From a virus: a stretch of DNA of 36,172 nucleotides. Below the pieces are notes generated by a model, which saw only the letters and a list, made by a program, of their open reading frames with translations, did not search any database and was not told the DNA's origin. Both the position numbers and the translations under genes were made by a program. Positions 24,653-31,890 of this stretch are shown in pieces (positions within the stretch are counted from its first letter, which is position 1; the number at the start of each line of letters is the position of its first letter). The stretch covers positions 1 to 36,172 of IMG/VR virus record IMGVR_UViG_3300032820_000044; one strand, given 5' to 3'.

Positions 24653-26575
24653 TTATTGAACCATGGTTGCGACACCCATGGCGGGGTCAGTCCCAGCCAT
24701 GGGCTCTTCCGAGCCAGGTAACGTAGCGGCAGCGTCCTCACCAGGTGCCGGCATGACGCCCGGAGGCGGCTCGGGGTCTTGGCCCTCACGCACCTCGGCT
24801 GCCAATTGATACTTCATACGCATGCGCTCCTGCGCACCCTGGTTCTTAACCTCGTCCAGCATCGACTTGGCGTCGCCAAGCCATTGACGAAGAAGCTCAA
24901 GCCGGTCTTCAGGCGCACCCTTAACCTCGGCCTTCTGGATGTAAAGAGAACACATCTTCAGGCCGCGAGTCAGATCCATGTACGGCTCCGGCATCGTGTA
25001 CTCGCCAGTCTCCAGCATCTCGTCAAAACGCTTTTCGAGAAGCTCCTGCGGCGCGACCACCGTGTCACGCACGGCGTCCAAGTCAGGAACATCAGCCATG
25101 CGTAGGAAGGTCTCGTTGTCGATCATACCGCTGGTGACCATCTCCTCCAATGCCTGCAACTTCGCCGCAGGTGTCGTCGGTAGCGCGGAGGTGGGGAATA
25201 TCCGAACCAACATCACAGAGCTGCTCAAGTCTATCTTGGTAAAAGGAATTACTTCCTTGATGCCGCGAGACTCGTAAACAACCTCGTGCTCCGGGTTCTC
25301 CTCAGAAATCTGCCGCTCAAGCTCCACCATCTGCTGCGCCAAGGTGCAGTGCATCTTCTCGTAGCTGCGCTCCAGATTGATGAAACGCCTAGATTGCGTG
25401 TCGTTGTAGACACGCAGCGCGCGACCCGAGTTCAGACCCGCAGGCTTCATCGAAGAAGCCGAGAGCTGGCTGATGCCCATCTCTTTGTATATCCAATTCT
25501 CCAGCCGGTCGATGTGCGCGTATACGTCCGCACTCATACTGTTAGGCGTCATGAACAAAGGAGGCGCACCGTCGTACTCGATCAAAATCCCCAAGTCATT
25601 GGTGAAGTGAGGCTTAACTATGCCAGACCCGCGATTGACAAACACGCGCGGAACCGCATGCAAATGCATACTTTCCTGAACGCGACGAAGTAGTTTGTTT
25701 AACTCAAACTGCGCGGTGGCAGCGCGACGCACGATGCTCTCGCCCCAGAAGCCACGCATGGGAGAGACAGCGCGACAAAACGCCAGAGGAAAGTCCTCCA
25801 TGTCGTAGTCTTCGCGGTGAAGCACGGTCGTGGAAATGCAGATGACGTGCCGTCCGTCCGTCGCATCCGGACCAGAACGCAAGTGCCAGCCTTCGAGCAC
25901 CTCTACCAAATCTTCGCGTCCCGTGTAGAGCATCCCGTAACGCTCGTCAGGACGACGCGCGTTTTGAATCTCGTCTGCCTTGTCAGGGTAAAGACCTTCT
26001 AGGTAGCTTCGGTCTATAGCTCTACGAATAAAGCAACTGCGAGGATGCACATCAACAGCACCGCGATCATCAATAAGAAAACTGCCCGGCCATATACGCT
26101 CACACTTCACCTCGTCGTGCTTACTGCCAGGCCTCACCCGGTAGGGGCGAATGATGCCGAGACCGCACACGATGCTGTCGCGTACCGCTTGCCGGCCAAT
26201 GTCGTATACGTTGAGCTGGTCGAACTTCGCGTCCCAGTAATTTGTCAGCTTCCGCGCCCTGACATGAGCGGTGAAGTCTCCACCCACCGTAACAGCCATA
26301 GGCCGAGGTCGCGTCTGGGTGACTTCGGCAACAAGTGCGTCCGTAGCTGTAGCGATGACGTTGTGGCTAATACGCCTAGACATAGGCAATACGCGGTCGA
26401 CCCCCGAGAGCCCCGGCCACGCGGCCATGTCTCCGTACATGGCAGAGCTTTCGAGCATCTGCTGCTGACGGTCCAGCGTGTCATTGTTGATGCGGTCGGC
26501 CTCGGTGAAGCAACTGTTCGCTAAGTCTTGGTCGCTCTCTTCGAGCCACCACCAACTGTCCTGGAGAACGTCCAT
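24653..26575 (-). CDS. Portal protein
   Basis: This 640-residue protein forms the DNA-entry ring of the head. Characteristic features are an N-terminal helical region, a wing with RPRPMAVTVGG, and a core with a conserved helix after FWGESIVRRAATAQFELNKLL. A clip/stem-like zone follows (YKEMGISQLSAS, LNSGRALRVYNDTQS). The last 60 residues are Pro/Ala/Gly/Glu-rich and likely disordered. Length fits podoviral portals. It is flanked by a small unknown gene one base upstream and the scaffold-like gene downstream. Confidence 0.86.
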   Translation of the reverse strand: MDVLQDSWWWLEESDQDLANSCFTEADRINNDTLDRQQQMLESSAMYGDMAAWPGLSGVDRVLPMSRRISHNVIATATDALVAEVTQTRPRPMAVTVGGDFTAHVRARKLTNYWDAKFDQLNVYDIGRQAVRDSIVCGLGIIRPYRVRPGSKHDEVKCERIWPGSFLIDDRGAVDVHPRSCFIRRAIDRSYLEGLYPDKADEIQNARRPDERYGMLYTGREDLVEVLEGWHLRSGPDATDGRHVICISTTVLHREDYDMEDFPLAFCRAVSPMRGFWGESIVRRAATAQFELNKLLRRVQESMHLHAVPRVFVNRGSGIVKPHFTNDLGILIEYDGAPPLFMTPNSMSADVYAHIDRLENWIYKEMGISQLSASSMKPAGLNSGRALRVYNDTQSRRFINLERSYEKMHCTLAQQMVELERQISEENPEHEVVYESRGIKEVIPFTKIDLSSSVMLVRIFPTSALPTTPAAKLQALEEMVTSGMIDNETFLRMADVPDLDAVRDTVVAPQELLEKRFDEMLETGEYTMPEPYMDLTRGLKMCSLYIQKAEVKGAPEDRLELLRQWLGDAKSMLDEVKNQGAQERMRMKYQLAAEVREGQDPEPPPGVMPAPGEDAAATLPGSEEPMAGTDPAMGVATMVQ

Positions 26576-26815
26576 TTATTTTCGCCTTGTGGATTTGCTC
26601 GACTTCTTGACGACCGGCTCCGGGTCAACCACCAAACGCGCAATACCCGCTTCCGGGTAGACAGCTGAACCTTCATTCGATTCCACATGGAGGATGCCCT
26701 CCTTGAGAACCATCGAAGTGGTATTGGCAGTCGTGAGTTCACGGACATTCTTGATCTCTTTCCCCGGGGCTGGAACAAATCGGTGAAAAACACAATTGAT
26801 GACGCGCATACTCAT
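26576..26815 (-). CDS. Hypothetical protein between terminase and portal (79 aa)
   Basis: This small protein is mixed alpha/beta with a Lys/Ser/Arg tail (KKSSKSTRRK). Its first codons overlap the stop of the upstream gene by four bases and it ends one base before the portal start. No family is recognised. The tight packing makes it a credible gene. It might be a head-assembly accessory. Confidence 0.72.
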   Translation of the reverse strand: MSMRVINCVFHRFVPAPGKEIKNVRELTTANTTSMVLKEGILHVESNEGSAVYPEAGIARLVVDPEPVVKKSSKSTRRK

Positions 26816-27048
26816 TTGACCATCTCCCGCAAATTAATCGGCACCAGCCCCGTCGCGGCATATTGAATGTCTTCGTCCGAAGGCTCGTAAGAGGGAGTCC
26901 CCAGCGCATTCGCCACCGGAGGCAAACCGAGTTGTAGTTCCAGCTCACCGGTCCCGGCAAACCCAGAAACCCTGACCTGCTTCACGCCTTTAGCGGAGAG
27001 CATGTCTATCAGTTCAGCAATTTGTCCGATTTGTCCTCGGTTATCCAT
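26812..27048 (-). CDS. Hypothetical protein overlapping the large terminase 3' end (78 aa)
   Basis: This 78-residue protein starts 40 bases inside the large terminase gene and ends in an ATGA overlap with the next small gene. The N-terminus is a probable helix (GQIGQIAELIDMLSAKG), then a beta stretch (VKQVRVSGFAGTGELEL). No known motif. Its place in the packed head operon supports expression; function is unknown. Confidence 0.7.
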   Translation of the reverse strand: MDNRGQIGQIAELIDMLSAKGVKQVRVSGFAGTGELELQLGLPPVANALGTPSYEPSDEDIQYAATGLVPINLREMVK

Positions 27049-28526
27049 TGTGTCTCCGTAAATTCAACCAGGCGGCGCCCCTGTAACTCTCGCTCAAAGT
27101 CGCCAACCTCGTCAAGTTCTTCCAGCGTCCAACCCTTTTGGCCAGCCCGCGCATGCGGCACGATATGACCGCCCTTCTGCCACAACGCCAGAACCAATGC
27201 GGAAACAGCGTCCGCATGGCCCCCGCCCTGCCGGCGAGGGAGTACGATCCGAAGACCACCATTAGGCGTAGGCCTATGCTGGATTTCTGTCAAATCTCTC
27301 CGCATTTGCTCATCGTCAGGAATACGCACCCGACCCTGATGAAACAAGCTCCGCGCGTTGACGTACACCTTGGTATTACCAATCGCGCCAGCGGGACTGT
27401 CCACTAGCCCCATGTTCGCGTCGGCGAGATGCTCACAGATAGCTTCACGATAATGCCCGTCTGCCATGACAGCTTTCAAGTCGTGGCGCCTCAGAATGGT
27501 AGAGAATGCGTTGACCGTTTCACTCGGCTTGAGCGGTACGCCCTTACCGGGACGAAGCTCTAACATATCGCCCACTCTATAGATACTCCCGTCACTACTA
27601 CGGTGACAAACGACGATGGCAGAACTATCCCGCCTAAACCCAAAGTCGGCCCCCGCCATCACGTACTCACCTTCCAGCGCGCCGCGCGGCAGCTTCATAT
27701 TCGGATCGATGGCATCCTCTATAGACTGCGGATCGAAAAACGCGGTAAGCCCCGCCTTCATGGGAATAGCCCCATACTCCCTGTCTCTTACCGATTCGTC
27801 AGGCTCCAAATCACAGCACCTATCGTAGCTAATAGAAGGATTAGCCGTCCAAGTAGGCGCGTGAAAAACCAACTGGTCTTTGGTATTACCCATCTCAAAA
27901 GCGTCATGATGTGCATCTAAAGTACTCCAAGGACTAGAGGATAAAAATTCGTGAGCACCCGACATCGTAGCCATACTAGGACGCACCGAGGCCAAGACCT
28001 CACGAGCCGGGTTTGCCCCGGTCTCCTCATCGCGCCAGCGACTGACCTCGTCGCAGATAATCCCGCAACAAGTCATACCGACAGCAGTACGGAAAGATGC
28101 GGAGTAAACCCTGAAACAGATCGGCATGCCCTCGATGCTGATTTCATCCCCACGGCGCACGAATGGCACGTCTAGCGCCACCAAGATATGACAAATAGTA
28201 CTTAGCCTCTCGCGAGCTTCCGCCTTCTTCACACTGATAAAAGCAAAAACTGCCACGTCCCCCGCCGGCACCATATGCTCGCCAGCCATAACCTCAGCCA
28301 CCGCGACCCGACATAGCGTACTGGATTTCCCCCCACGCCTGCCCACCCGCAGAACCAGGCGACTAGCCTTCTCCTTAGCGTAAAAAGACTTGAGACTTCG
28401 CTTCCACCAAGGACTCATCTTGTGAAAGCCCTTGCGCGAGAGAACCTCCTCGTTCGCTATCAGCTGCTCAAACACCGAAAGCTTACGCCGCTGATAGCGC
28501 TGAGCGTAGCGAAGTGCCTCGCTCAC
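27009..28526 (-). CDS. terL: Terminase large subunit
   Basis: This 505-residue motor packages DNA. The N-terminal ATPase has Walker A at residues 62-69 (GRRGGKSS) and Walker B GIICDE at 155-160. The C-terminal RNase H-like nuclease supplies three acidic residues: D294 in AGADFG, D356 in MADG and D439 in GHADA. Length is normal. The start codon is GTG at 28526-28524, sharing bases with the stop of the 49-residue gene (GTGA), so translation is likely coupled. The last 40 bases overlap the next gene. Confidence 0.93.
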   Translation of the reverse strand: MSEALRYAQRYQRRKLSVFEQLIANEEVLSRKGFHKMSPWWKRSLKSFYAKEKASRLVLRVGRRGGKSSTLCRVAVAEVMAGEHMVPAGDVAVFAFISVKKAEARERLSTICHILVALDVPFVRRGDEISIEGMPICFRVYSASFRTAVGMTCCGIICDEVSRWRDEETGANPAREVLASVRPSMATMSGAHEFLSSSPWSTLDAHHDAFEMGNTKDQLVFHAPTWTANPSISYDRCCDLEPDESVRDREYGAIPMKAGLTAFFDPQSIEDAIDPNMKLPRGALEGEYVMAGADFGFRRDSSAIVVCHRSSDGSIYRVGDMLELRPGKGVPLKPSETVNAFSTILRRHDLKAVMADGHYREAICEHLADANMGLVDSPAGAIGNTKVYVNARSLFHQGRVRIPDDEQMRRDLTEIQHRPTPNGGLRIVLPRRQGGGHADAVSALVLALWQKGGHIVPHARAGQKGWTLEELDEVGDFERELQGRRLVEFTETQWITEDKSDKLLN

Positions 28527-28672
28527 TTCTTCTTCGTCTTCTTCTTTTTCTTACCACGACCAGCTTTGTCGTAAGCAATAGCCGCAGCCTGCGATGGAGG
28601 CTTGCCCTCAAGAATCAACATCTTAATGTTGTCATGAATAACTTGCTTCGAACTCCCAGGCTTCAGCGGCAT
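28523..28672 (-). CDS. Tiny lysine-tailed phage protein (49 aa)
   Basis: This 49-residue frame runs from an ATG at 28672 to a TGA at 28523-28525. The body (LKPGSSKQVI, then NIKMLILEGKPPSQAAAIAY) matches a widespread type of small phage protein with a KPGSS/KGSS opening and a P-x-x-QA-AIA helix, function unknown. It ends in K5-T-K3. Its ATG shares one base with the stop of the upstream gene (TAATG), and its stop overlaps the terminase GTG start. These two junctions strongly support it as real. Confidence 0.8.
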   Translation of the reverse strand: MPLKPGSSKQVIHDNIKMLILEGKPPSQAAAIAYDKAGRGKKKKKTKKK

Positions 28673-28866
28673 TACTTCTTCTTTTTCTTCTTACGCATTT
28701 TACGCAAAGTAAGTGCCAGCCGCGCACGCTCGCCCAGCTTACCGCCCTTCTTCGCAGCCTTCTGCAAAGTCTTCAGCGGGATGTCTTTACCCGGCTTAGT
28801 GCCCAGCTGTTTGCGCAAAGCACCAGGCTTCTTAATCGCACCCTGAATCCAGTTATCATCACTCAT
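28672..28866 (-). CDS. Small basic phage protein with polylysine tail (64 aa)
   Basis: This protein begins with an NWIQGAIKKPGAL motif, which I have seen as the opening of many small uncharacterised phage proteins. A basic Gly/Lys helix pair follows (KAAKKGGKLGERARLAL). It ends in K6 after a Met-Arg. It lies three bases after the small-terminase candidate and overlaps the 49-residue gene by one base. Highly basic and probably nucleic-acid or capsid associated; no function is established. Confidence 0.8.
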   Translation of the reverse strand: MSDDNWIQGAIKKPGALRKQLGTKPGKDIPLKTLQKAAKKGGKLGERARLALTLRKMRKKKKKK

Positions 28867-28868
28867 GG

Positions 28869-29153
28869 CTACGAAATCATACCTCGCTCCCTGGCCTCAT
28901 CCAACTCTTCCTTCGATAAGGCTTCCCGCAATACCTCAATCCTCTCGGCGCGGGGCATCTTATCCAAACCGCCAGCCTTCTCCGCCTTGTCAAGCGCAGC
29001 AGGATACGCACGATGCAAAATAGCCTCCGAAGCCTTTAACGCCGTCGTATCACTACTGCTCATCCGCATCAGCTCTACCAACCGAAGCAAAGCCTCCGGC
29101 CCGTATGTCTGAGCTTCGGCTCGAAGCTGGTCACTCTTCATGCCCCACATCAT
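28869..29153 (-). CDS. Putative terminase small subunit
   Basis: A 94-residue all-helical protein is first in the late operon, three small-gene steps before the large terminase. Helices at about residues 10-50 and 65-90 (ALLRLVELMRM, ALKASEAILHRAY, RIEVLREALSKEEL) resemble the size and helix pattern of small terminase or head-DNA binding proteins. No clear HTH is seen. The start is uncertain: ATG at 29153, or the ATG at 29141 that gives MKSDQL. A TATGAT hexamer at 29154-29149 overlaps the first ATG, favouring 29141. Assignment is mainly by position. Confidence 0.55.
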   Translation of the reverse strand: MMWGMKSDQLRAEAQTYGPEALLRLVELMRMSSSDTTALKASEAILHRAYPAALDKAEKAGGLDKMPRAERIEVLREALSKEELDEARERGMIS

Positions 29154-29177
29154 ACCAAGTTAAAGCTCTCTTACAAA
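29149..29177 (-). promoter_or_regulatory. Candidate promoter of the late operon
   Basis: On the minus strand, TATGAT at 29154-29149 is a near-consensus -10. A weak -35, TTGTAA, lies 16 bases upstream. The predicted start falls about 7 bases later, at or beside the ATG at 29141, which would make the first transcript almost leaderless. The -35 is poor, so an activator or a host-specific sigma may be needed. Pattern match only. Confidence 0.4.
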
Positions 29178-29223
29178 TGTTCAAATTCTTCAATGCCACT
29201 CTCGGCGGAATTTCTAACTCTAA

Positions 29224-29240
29224 ATTAGAATCATTCTAAT
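29224..29240. promoter_or_regulatory. Operator-like palindrome ATTAGAAT-C-ATTCTAAT
   Basis: Two perfect 8-bp arms flank a single C. A further TTCTAA half-site lies at 29212-29217, so three half-sites alternate in 28 bases. It sits about 70 bases upstream of the candidate late promoter. This is the form of a dimeric repressor or activator site; the binding protein is unknown. Confidence 0.55.
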
Positions 29241-29251
29241 CTAGACCCCCT

Positions 29252-29526
29252 GGCCAATAGTTCTGGCCAATAGCCAAATCCTATTGTCCCGCCCATAACC
29301 AATGGTTATCTGGGTAGTTTTTTATATGGTCATTTTGCCGGTCCACGTAATTCTCCCAAACTCTATATCTATATATATAATTTTCTATGAGAGGGTATAG
29401 AGAGTAGGGTTTCCTATTGGCCCGGGCCAGGATTTTTGAGGCGAAAATTCTGAGTGGCCAAAAATTTCTGTAGGAGTTATGCATAGTTGGCGAGGAGCTT
29501 GGGAAATTTCCAGGCCGGGCCAATAG
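29252..29526. repeat. Dispersed GGCCAATAG motif, four exact copies
   Basis: GGCCAATAG occurs at 29252-29260, 29265-29273 and 29518-29526 on the plus strand and, as CTATTGGCC, at 29414-29422. The 29412-29425 and 29515-29528 copies extend to an exact 14-bp inverted repeat. The first two are only 13 bases apart, like iterons. They may be initiator or regulator binding sites. Confidence 0.6.
29295..29309. promoter_or_regulatory. Palindrome ATAACCA-A-TGGTTAT
   Basis: Perfect 7-bp arms flank a single A. It lies between the direct GGCCAATAG pair and the AT-rich tract. It is a candidate protein-binding site with no known ligand. Confidence 0.45.
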
Positions 29527-29674
29527 GATTTCACCTACATGTAGGCGTGGTGGTCCAGATGCTGTATCACTGGTGCCCCAGTGCGTACCTGTTCAGTGTC
29601 GAAAACGTACATAGCGTGTGTGTTTGGGGATATTTGGGGTTCTCAGAGCCTGGTGGAATTTCTTTTGTGGATAA

Positions 29675-29743
29675 GGGGGTAGGGGGCGGCGCCGGGCGCG
29701 CGGGTGGGGGGCTGCCCTGGGCACAGGCGGGCCCAATGGGCCC
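29675..29743 (+). other. G-quadruplex-prone run with flanking hairpins
   Basis: At 29675-29711 five G-runs of three to six bases are separated by loops of 2, 7, 5 and 1 bases on the plus strand, meeting the usual G4 pattern. Directly after come the perfect palindrome TGCCC-T-GGGCA (29713-29723) and the repeat GGGCCCAATGGGCCC (29729-29743). Such a block could stall polymerases or act as a regulatory structure. Folding is predicted only. Confidence 0.5.
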
Positions 29744-29921
29744 CGGGGGACCTCCTCAGCCCTCCCCTCCGGCCTCGGTGGGCCGAAACGACCACAGAGT
29801 GGTTTCCTTTCCCCAACCCACCCCACAGTGTCAGCCGCTCGGCCGACAACCAATCACCGATCACGCCCCGAGACGTCAACCCACCACCGACAACTCATTT
29901 CACAATTCGTCAATAGATGCA

Positions 29922-29949
29922 TTGACAATGAAAGCCGAATGACTAAACT
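29922..29949 (+). promoter_or_regulatory. Sigma70-like promoter of the accessory operon
   Basis: TTGACA (29922-29927) is a consensus -35. A 16-base spacer leads to TAAACT (29944-29949), matching four of six -10 positions. The predicted start near 29956 gives a short leader that holds the repeated AAGGAG ribosome-binding cassette before the ATG at 29982. Confidence 0.6.
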
Positions 29950-29981
29950 ACCAATAGACCAAGCAACAAGGAGTACAGACA

Positions 29982-30488
29982 ATGGGACTAAGTTACGACG
30001 AAGCCATGGTCGGCGTGAAAGGGGTTGACCCAAAAACCACGCTAGCCCGGCAAATCCGCACCGCCACCGCGATGAACCTAAAGCTCTCGGACGTGCGTAA
30101 GCTTGCTCTCAAATACCCCGAACGATACGGGGCGCTACTCGCCCATTACCAATCGCAACAAGGAGTACAGACCATGAACAACACAACATCAGCGCCCGGC
30201 CTTTACAGCAACACTCAGCCGGGGGGCAACTTCGACGTCAACACATCGATCGTCCGCGCACTACAAGCGCTCCGATTGACAGATGGCCTATTCTCGTATC
30301 GCCTCCGGGGGGACGTGTCCAGATTCGAGGGGCGCCACGACCTCAGCCCGGACCAGCTCGCGCAAGCCGAAAAGGCGTGGGAGCAGCTAAGGACCATTCG
30401 GGCTGCTATCGAGGGGGCGCTTGGCACACTGGACGCCTACAACGCGCAGGAAAAGACCGTGGACGGCTTCATGGGCTACAACTCATGA
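29982..30488 (+). CDS. Composite protein with an internal ribosome-binding leader (168 aa)
   Basis: A 168-residue open frame begins at 29982 behind the AAGGAG-N3-AGAC leader. At 30147-30173 the same leader occurs again and is translated in phase as Y-Q-S-Q-Q-G-V-Q-T, followed by a second ATG at 30174. Two readings are possible: a long and a short protein from one frame, or two former genes joined by loss of the first stop codon. The first 65 residues are a basic helical unit (TLARQIRTATAMNLKLSDVRKLALKYPERY). The part from 30174 is a 104-residue helical protein (DLSPDQLAQAEKAWEQL). Neither part matches a family I know. The stop overlaps the next ATG. Confidence 0.75.
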   Translation: MGLSYDEAMVGVKGVDPKTTLARQIRTATAMNLKLSDVRKLALKYPERYGALLAHYQSQQGVQTMNNTTSAPGLYSNTQPGGNFDVNTSIVRALQALRLTDGLFSYRLRGDVSRFEGRHDLSPDQLAQAEKAWEQLRTIRAAIEGALGTLDAYNAQEKTVDGFMGYNS

Positions 30489-30724
30489 AAAACACGATGA
30501 CCAAGCTGCCACGCGAGCTTTCCAGGGGTGACAGCATACTGGTAGGGGGCATACCATCCGTCGTCATTCGCGTGGGTAAGCCGCAACGAGGGCACCGGGC
30601 AGCGCGACGGACCGAGCTTGTATGGCTCGTGGGTGTGCTCGTGGCCAACCCCATTGATGGGGTTACTGAAACCACCTTCAGGTCCACGGACAACGTGCAA
30701 CTTCTAGCCGAAAGGACAACATGA
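30485..30724 (+). CDS. Small hypothetical protein (79 aa)
   Basis: The start at 30485 is in an ATGA overlap with the upstream gene, so the open extension back to 30377 is not used. The sequence is beta-rich (RGDSILVGGIPSVVIRVG, ELVWLVGVLV), possibly a small barrel-like fold. No signal peptide. Its stop overlaps the next start, so three genes are coupled in series. Function unknown. Confidence 0.7.
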   Translation: MKNTMTKLPRELSRGDSILVGGIPSVVIRVGKPQRGHRAARRTELVWLVGVLVANPIDGVTETTFRSTDNVQLLAERTT

Positions 30725-30933
30725 CCGCCGAAAGATTCTACCTCATAGCGGGCATATATGCCTATTGCGTGCTTAACCAGGGCGGCCAGTGGTCGCGGCT
30801 TTACCGCACCTTGTCACTAATCGAACGCACATGCACGCCGCGCAACATTCCGGTGGAGCTTATAGCAGGCGGTGACGATGAATGGTTTGAGGCGCATGAA
30901 GCCTATGCGCGCATGGAAACGTCAGGATACTAA
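30721..30933 (+). CDS. Small hypothetical protein (70 aa)
   Basis: Coupled to the previous gene by an ATGA overlap. A helical protein with several aromatic residues (FYLIAGIYAYCV, LYRTLSLIERTC) and an acidic end. No motif is recognised. The serial overlaps are the main evidence that it is translated. Confidence 0.68.
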   Translation: MTAERFYLIAGIYAYCVLNQGGQWSRLYRTLSLIERTCTPRNIPVELIAGGDDEWFEAHEAYARMETSGY

Positions 30934-30966
30934 TCCAACAACAACACAACAAGGAAAAGAGACAAC

Positions 30967-31032
30967 ATGAAAACCAATTACACGTTCATTCCCGTAGCCT
31001 CGCTGGTTTATCTCAAGCTTAGCGTGGGATAG
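30967..31032 (+). CDS. Possible 21-residue ORF behind a conserved leader
   Basis: A leader copy (AACAAGGAAAAGAGACAAC) precedes an ATG at 30967 that opens a 21-codon frame ending with TAG at 31030-31032. The peptide has a hydrophobic core (VASLVYLKL). It is followed within about 10 bases by a stable stem-loop, a layout like leader peptides or attenuators. It may also be a decayed gene. Below usual detection length. Confidence 0.4.
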   Translation: MKTNYTFIPVASLVYLKLSVG

Positions 31033-31042
31033 CCCTTAAACC

Positions 31043-31067
31043 CTGCTGAGCTTCCAAGGCTCAGCAG
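31043..31067 (+). other. Stem-loop between the 21-residue ORF and the Cys-rich protein gene
   Basis: CTGCTGAGC (31043-31051) pairs fully with GCTCAGCAG (31059-31067) around a 7-base loop. Outer CTTAA/TTAAG arms add pairing. No run of T follows, so it is not a classical rho-independent terminator. It may be an RNA-processing, stabilising or attenuating element before the next gene, whose leader follows 10 bases later. Confidence 0.55.
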
Positions 31068-31105
31068 TCTTAAGCGCTACCAATCACAACAAGGAGCAAA
31101 GACAA

Positions 31106-31870
31106 ATGCAGCTAGCAACACTCGGACTACCACGCAAGCCCAACACGAAGCGCAAGCTCGGCATGGTCAACCAAACCAGCATGAAAGTTTGGCAAGGCCC
31201 AAGCGCTTACGATGGCCGGCCAATCTACTTGGCCATCACCAATCTAGTGCGCGATAGCGTAAACCGCAAAACTGGCCCTACTGCAAATGCTTGGATAATG
31301 TCGGCCGAAGCCGAGCCTCATACGGCGGCGAAAGCTGGCGATGACCGTTCGTGCTGCGGCGATTGCGTTAGGCGGCCGGCAAACGGCGAGTACCTCAAGG
31401 CCAATGGGATGAAAGCTTGTTATGTCGTTAAGCATGAAGCGCCCTTAAGCATTCATCGAAGCCTAAAAGACGCGACTCCGGTTGGACTTGAGCGTGCAAA
31501 GCGAGCGCTTGAGCATTCGGGCAAAATACTGCGATGGGGCGCTTATGGTGATCCCGCCATGTTGCCTATCGAACTCGGGCGAGAGCTTTCATCTGCCGCC
31601 CAAGATCATGTTGGCTATTCGAACCAATGGCACCTTGCATTTGCGCAACCATGGCAATCGTTACTAATGGCTAGCGTGTCGTCTTTTGAGGCGATGCTAC
31701 AAGCTCAAGCCATGGGTTGGCATACGTTTAGGGCTGATAAACTCGGCTCGGCGATTGCCAATCATGAGACCATTTGCCCAGCTTACGACACTAAGAACGC
31801 CGTTCAATGCGTATCCTGCAAGCTATGCAACCCCAAACGGGGTCGCGACGTCGTAATTGTTGAACACTGA
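31106..31870 (+). CDS. Cys-rich phage protein, DUF7227-like, function unknown
   Basis: This 254-residue protein has two cysteine clusters: C83, C84 and C87 with C105 in the first half, and C224 with C235-x2-C238-x2-C241 near the end. They suggest a zinc or iron-sulphur site. Other marked parts are the G-P-S-A-Y-D-G-R-P-I-Y-L start segment, RWGAYGDPAMLP at about 143-154 and the final ETICPA. Similar uncharacterised phage proteins share the GDPA and terminal Cys motifs, but I cannot name a reaction. It follows the stem-loop and has the conserved leader. Its codon choice looks less GC-biased than the late operon by eye. Confidence 0.72.
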   Translation: MQLATLGLPRKPNTKRKLGMVNQTSMKVWQGPSAYDGRPIYLAITNLVRDSVNRKTGPTANAWIMSAEAEPHTAAKAGDDRSCCGDCVRRPANGEYLKANGMKACYVVKHEAPLSIHRSLKDATPVGLERAKRALEHSGKILRWGAYGDPAMLPIELGRELSSAAQDHVGYSNQWHLAFAQPWQSLLMASVSSFEAMLQAQAMGWHTFRADKLGSAIANHETICPAYDTKNAVQCVSCKLCNPKRGRDVVIVEH

Positions 31871-31890
31871 TAAACAATAGGAGAAAGACA

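Larger units (their letters stand above)
29154..29981. other. Non-coding divergent control region
   Basis: About 830 bases separate the leftward late operon from the rightward accessory genes. The left half is AT-rich, with hyphenated palindromes and several copies of GGCCAATAG. The middle, near 29360-29400, holds an alternating AT tract (TATATCTATATATATA). The part at about 29670-29790 is strongly GC-rich with G-runs. The last 60 bases hold a sigma70-like promoter. A 151-residue open frame on the plus strand (29487-29942) looks like chance. This is the best place for a replication origin and the divergent promoters, by structure only. Confidence 0.7.

Noticed and set aside
29487-29942. 151-residue plus-strand open frame in the control region
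   Set aside because: It is Gly/Pro-rich only because it crosses the G-run block, lacks a ribosome-binding site, and covers palindromes and the plus promoter. I treat it as chance.
31043-31067. Rho-independent terminator
   Set aside because: The stem is strong but no T-run follows on the plus strand.
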